Below are positions 12,834 through 15,288 of a stretch of 15,288 nucleotides of DNA, one piece after another. Origin of the DNA: a bacterium (lineage in GTDB: Bacteria; SZUA-79; Acidulodesulfobacterales; Acidulodesulfobacteraceae); NCBI GenBank assembly GCA_021788495.1, contig JAJYKQ010000021.1:1-15288 (forward strand), in the 5' to 3' direction. Every line of letters begins with the position of its first letter. Position 1 is the first letter of the stretch. The position numbers and the translations under genes were made by a program. The notes under the pieces were generated by a model, which was given only the letters and a program-made list of their open reading frames with translations, was not told where the DNA came from and searched no databases.

Positions 12834-15288
12834 ATGCTGTTAAATTCAGTTTTAAGAAAAATAGAAGCGGCGGATTCATTAAATAGTTACGTGAATCTTT
12901 TGTCCGTAAACGACGGCATAGCCGCCGGAGCTGACGGATCGTTTACCATAGGTTTTACCGTGAAAGGATTCGATTACTTTCTTTCCGAAAATAAAGCGGT
13001 AAACGATACCGCTTACGTAAACGACCTTCTGCTTAATCTAATGGAAGAAAACATTAATCTTCAATGGATTTATAAGATAGCAGACAAAAATAAACAATTT
13101 ATTTCTGATTACGAAAGCTCTTCCGTGCCGCCACAAGACTTTAAATATATCAAGGAGAACAAGATAAAGCATCTTAAGTCTAAAAATATTAAAAATATTA
13201 ATATATATCTTTTTTGCACTATTAACGGTTTAAATCTTCGTTCTAAAGCTGGGAAAAGAAGTTTAATGTCTAAATTTTCGAATTTTGCGGGAGGATTTTT
13301 TAAAATAGATTTAGCGTCTGTATCTAATTCGGCCTCAAAATGCAAAACCGAATACGATAAAGGGATTATAGAAAGAAAATTAGAAAATGTAGAAAATAAC
13401 CTCGGTTTCATATCTTCAAGGCTCGATATAAGTTTAAAAAGAATGAACAATCAGGAGCTTGTGGATTATTTTTACGAGGAATTGAACCCTTCAAGATTTT
13501 CTTTCGGAGTAAAAGCGCCTAAATGGGAAGATATGCTTGACGGTTCTACATTCAGGAGCCAGCTTATATATTCTTACGCAGAAATTAAAAAAGATTTTTT
13601 TTACATAGACGGATATTATTATAAGTTTATCAATATGCACAGGCTCCCTTCGCGGATAGATTCTTTCGGAATAACTCCAATATTGAACTTAAGCGGTTCT
13701 TCTGAAAAGGACGGACTTTTCCCTTACGATATAGCCGTAGCTTTTAATATTCCTGAGCAGGAAAAAACAATGGAAAAAATACAGACCGACAGAAACATCA
13801 AAGCAAGCCTGACGGAAGCCGTAAACGGCGGATATGTAGATTATAAAGGAACAAATATAACTCAACAGTTAGACGAATTTTTAGAATCCGTTTCAAAATT
13901 TCAGAAGAAAGTCGTGGAGTTTTCTTTATGCGCGCGAATAAAGTCCAGAAATTTGGAAGACCTCGATATAAGAGGAGTAAAACTTATCGAAGCCTTTAAA
14001 AATTTTAACGGAATGGAAGGCATAATAGACGATATGGAGCATCATAATCTTTTTTTGTCGTTTTTACCTGGACAGCCGCGTTTTAACAGGCGTTTTAAAA
14101 CTTCTATTTCATCGGCGGCGGCTCCGTTTATACCTCTTAACGAAGGGTTTGGTGGAACGGAAAACTGTGCAATTCCGTTAATAAACGACAGGGGGGAGGC
14201 AGTAAAGCTGGATCTATACGAAAACCGCCTGCCTTCGAAACATGGAATAGTTTTCGGCAAAACCAGAAGCGGAAAAGGCTTTATGCTTAACGGATTTTTG
14301 AGCAACTTTTATATATCTGGGGACGATTATCACATAGTCGGAGTGGATATAGGCGGAACGTATAAAAAATTCTGTAAAATATTTAACGGGGATTATATAG
14401 AAATTGACCTCGACGGTTCATACTGTATAAATCCTTTTCCGCCGAAAAAATTTTTCGTCAAAGAAATAAACGGAGAGGAAGCATTCGATCCCGATATTAT
14501 GGTTTTTTTGACAGGCATAATTGGTTTGATGGTAGAGCCGGAAAAAAAATTATCGCCTAACGACAGGACTATAATAGCAAGGGCAGTGCAGGCGGCTTAC
14601 GATAATATAAGCGATTACGACGATATGCCTATAATATCGGATATAAACAATATTTTGTTCGATTACGGAGAAGCCAGGGATATTTTAGATAAACGAAGGG
14701 CTATGGAAATGGGTAAAAACTTATTTCAATGGACGGATATCTCTTCTCCTTACGGAATGCTGATAAACAGAAAAAAAGGAATAAATATAGACAATAAAAT
14801 AGTAATATTCGACTTGCAGAAACTGAAAGGGCATGACGACCTGCAGAAAGTAGTTTTCGCAATAATAAAAAATATATCTTTTAAAAAAATGTACGATAAA
14901 TCCGCCAAAGTTTTTTTCTTTTACGATGAATGCTGGGAATTTATGAACGACCCTAAGCTTGCGGAACTAATAATGCATTTGTATAAAACGTCGGCAAAAT
15001 GGGGTTCTATGGTATGGAGCATTACGCAGGAGCCTGGCGACCTTTTAAAAGCCGGAGCGTTTGGCAGAAGCATAATAGAAAATTCGTCCGTAAAAATATT
15101 CTGCCAGCTCGACGGAGAGGTTTCCGAAGACGATTTAAAATCGTGCGGGCTTAACGAAAAAGAGATAAATATAGTTAAAAACCTTAAGGTGGTCAAAGGA
15201 CATTATTCGGAGTATCTTTTAAAATTCGGAAAAGATTCTTCCATAATAAGAAACTCTCCCGACCCTTTTGAATACTGGCTTTGTTGCA
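12834..15288 (+). CDS. virB4: VirB4/TraC-family type IV secretion ATPase (3' end outside window)
   Basis: An open frame of 818 codons runs off the window with no stop. VirB4/TraC ATPases energise pilus biogenesis and substrate transfer at the inner membrane. The N-terminal half (about 1-440) is the VirB4 N-domain, ending in FLSFLPGQPRFNRRF and APFIPLN. The ATPase core has Walker A GKTRSGKG (475-482), VGVDIGGTYKKFC with a GDYIEID block and NPF, Walker B FFFYDECWEF (D698, E699), and the WSITQEPGDL segment (T731-Q732). These three blocks are typical of VirB4/TraC. Walker A is odd: the residue after the Lys is Gly (G482) where Ser/Thr normally helps hold Mg. The same GKG is common in VirD4/TraG coupling proteins, but the Walker B context and gene order favour VirB4. 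It starts 7 nt after the VirB3-like stop, with AGAGAGAG upstream. Most of the core is present; perhaps only a short C-terminus is missing. Confidence 0.88.
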   Translation, partial: MLLNSVLRKIEAADSLNSYVNLLSVNDGIAAGADGSFTIGFTVKGFDYFLSENKAVNDTAYVNDLLLNLMEENINLQWIYKIADKNKQFISDYESSSVPPQDFKYIKENKIKHLKSKNIKNINIYLFCTINGLNLRSKAGKRSLMSKFSNFAGGFFKIDLASVSNSASKCKTEYDKGIIERKLENVENNLGFISSRLDISLKRMNNQELVDYFYEELNPSRFSFGVKAPKWEDMLDGSTFRSQLIYSYAEIKKDFFYIDGYYYKFINMHRLPSRIDSFGITPILNLSGSSEKDGLFPYDIAVAFNIPEQEKTMEKIQTDRNIKASLTEAVNGGYVDYKGTNITQQLDEFLESVSKFQKKVVEFSLCARIKSRNLEDLDIRGVKLIEAFKNFNGMEGIIDDMEHHNLFLSFLPGQPRFNRRFKTSISSAAAPFIPLNEGFGGTENCAIPLINDRGEAVKLDLYENRLPSKHGIVFGKTRSGKGFMLNGFLSNFYISGDDYHIVGVDIGGTYKKFCKIFNGDYIEIDLDGSYCINPFPPKKFFVKEINGEEAFDPDIMVFLTGIIGLMVEPEKKLSPNDRTIIARAVQAAYDNISDYDDMPIISDINNILFDYGEARDILDKRRAMEMGKNLFQWTDISSPYGMLINRKKGINIDNKIVIFDLQKLKGHDDLQKVVFAIIKNISFKKMYDKSAKVFFFYDECWEFMNDPKLAELIMHLYKTSAKWGSMVWSITQEPGDLLKAGAFGRSIIENSSVKIFCQLDGEVSEDDLKSCGLNEKEINIVKNLKVVKGHYSEYLLKFGKDSSIIRNSPDPFEYWLCC

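Noticed and set aside
13109..13450. Minus-strand frame of 113 codons within the VirB4-like gene
   Set aside because: The plus strand is continuously open over the whole region with VirB4 motifs; the antisense frame has no recognisable content.

Overview
The window is A+T-rich bacterial DNA, densely coded, and free of visible rRNA, tRNA or CRISPR features. The gene set points to a motile Gram-negative bacterium: MotA/MotB, FliI, a FlgJ-type rod protein, DksA, a large hybrid kinase and a VirB4-type ATPase. It makes menaquinone by the futalosine route (MqnC). The overall flavour is deltaproteobacterial in the broad sense, but taxonomy cannot be fixed from these genes alone.

Region 1 (1-5662) is flagellar. 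It starts with a small FliT/FlgN-like chaperone candidate and a YcgR-like PilZ protein on the plus strand. These run tail-to-tail into motB-motA on the minus strand, and the two stop codons share one TCATGA. A divergent intergenic region follows, then a fused rod-binding/lytic-transglycosylase FlgJ, a compact nested palindromic repeat of about 90 bp, and the export ATPase fliI. Together these encode motor stators, a probable c-di-GMP effector next to them, rod assembly with local wall hydrolysis, and energisation of flagellar export.

Region 2 (5688-11627) is metabolic and regulatory. mqnC is followed by dksA, a CheY-like single receiver, and a 987-residue kinase with the order Rossmann, PAS, HisKA, HATPase, REC, REC, degenerate GGDEF. 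A DivK-like receiver comes next, translationally overlapped by a hotdog acyl-CoA thioesterase. Four receiver domains lie within 3.9 kb and no Hpt domain is visible, suggesting a phosphorelay whose Hpt is encoded elsewhere.

Region 3 (11628-15288) begins with a promoter-like intergenic region carrying tandem TGTAACAAAAA repeats and a very strong ribosome binding site. It then enters a type IV secretion module: VirB2/TrbC-like pilin, VirB3-like membrane protein and VirB4/TraC-like ATPase, the last running off the window. A perfect 14-bp-arm palindrome sits between the first two. The ATPase has an unusual Walker A (GKTRSGKG) with glycine in place of the usual Ser/Thr. The main candidates for something new are the Rossmann-headed kinase with a dead-looking GGDEF but intact I-site, and the type IV secretion module with its odd Walker A and two regulatory-looking repeats.
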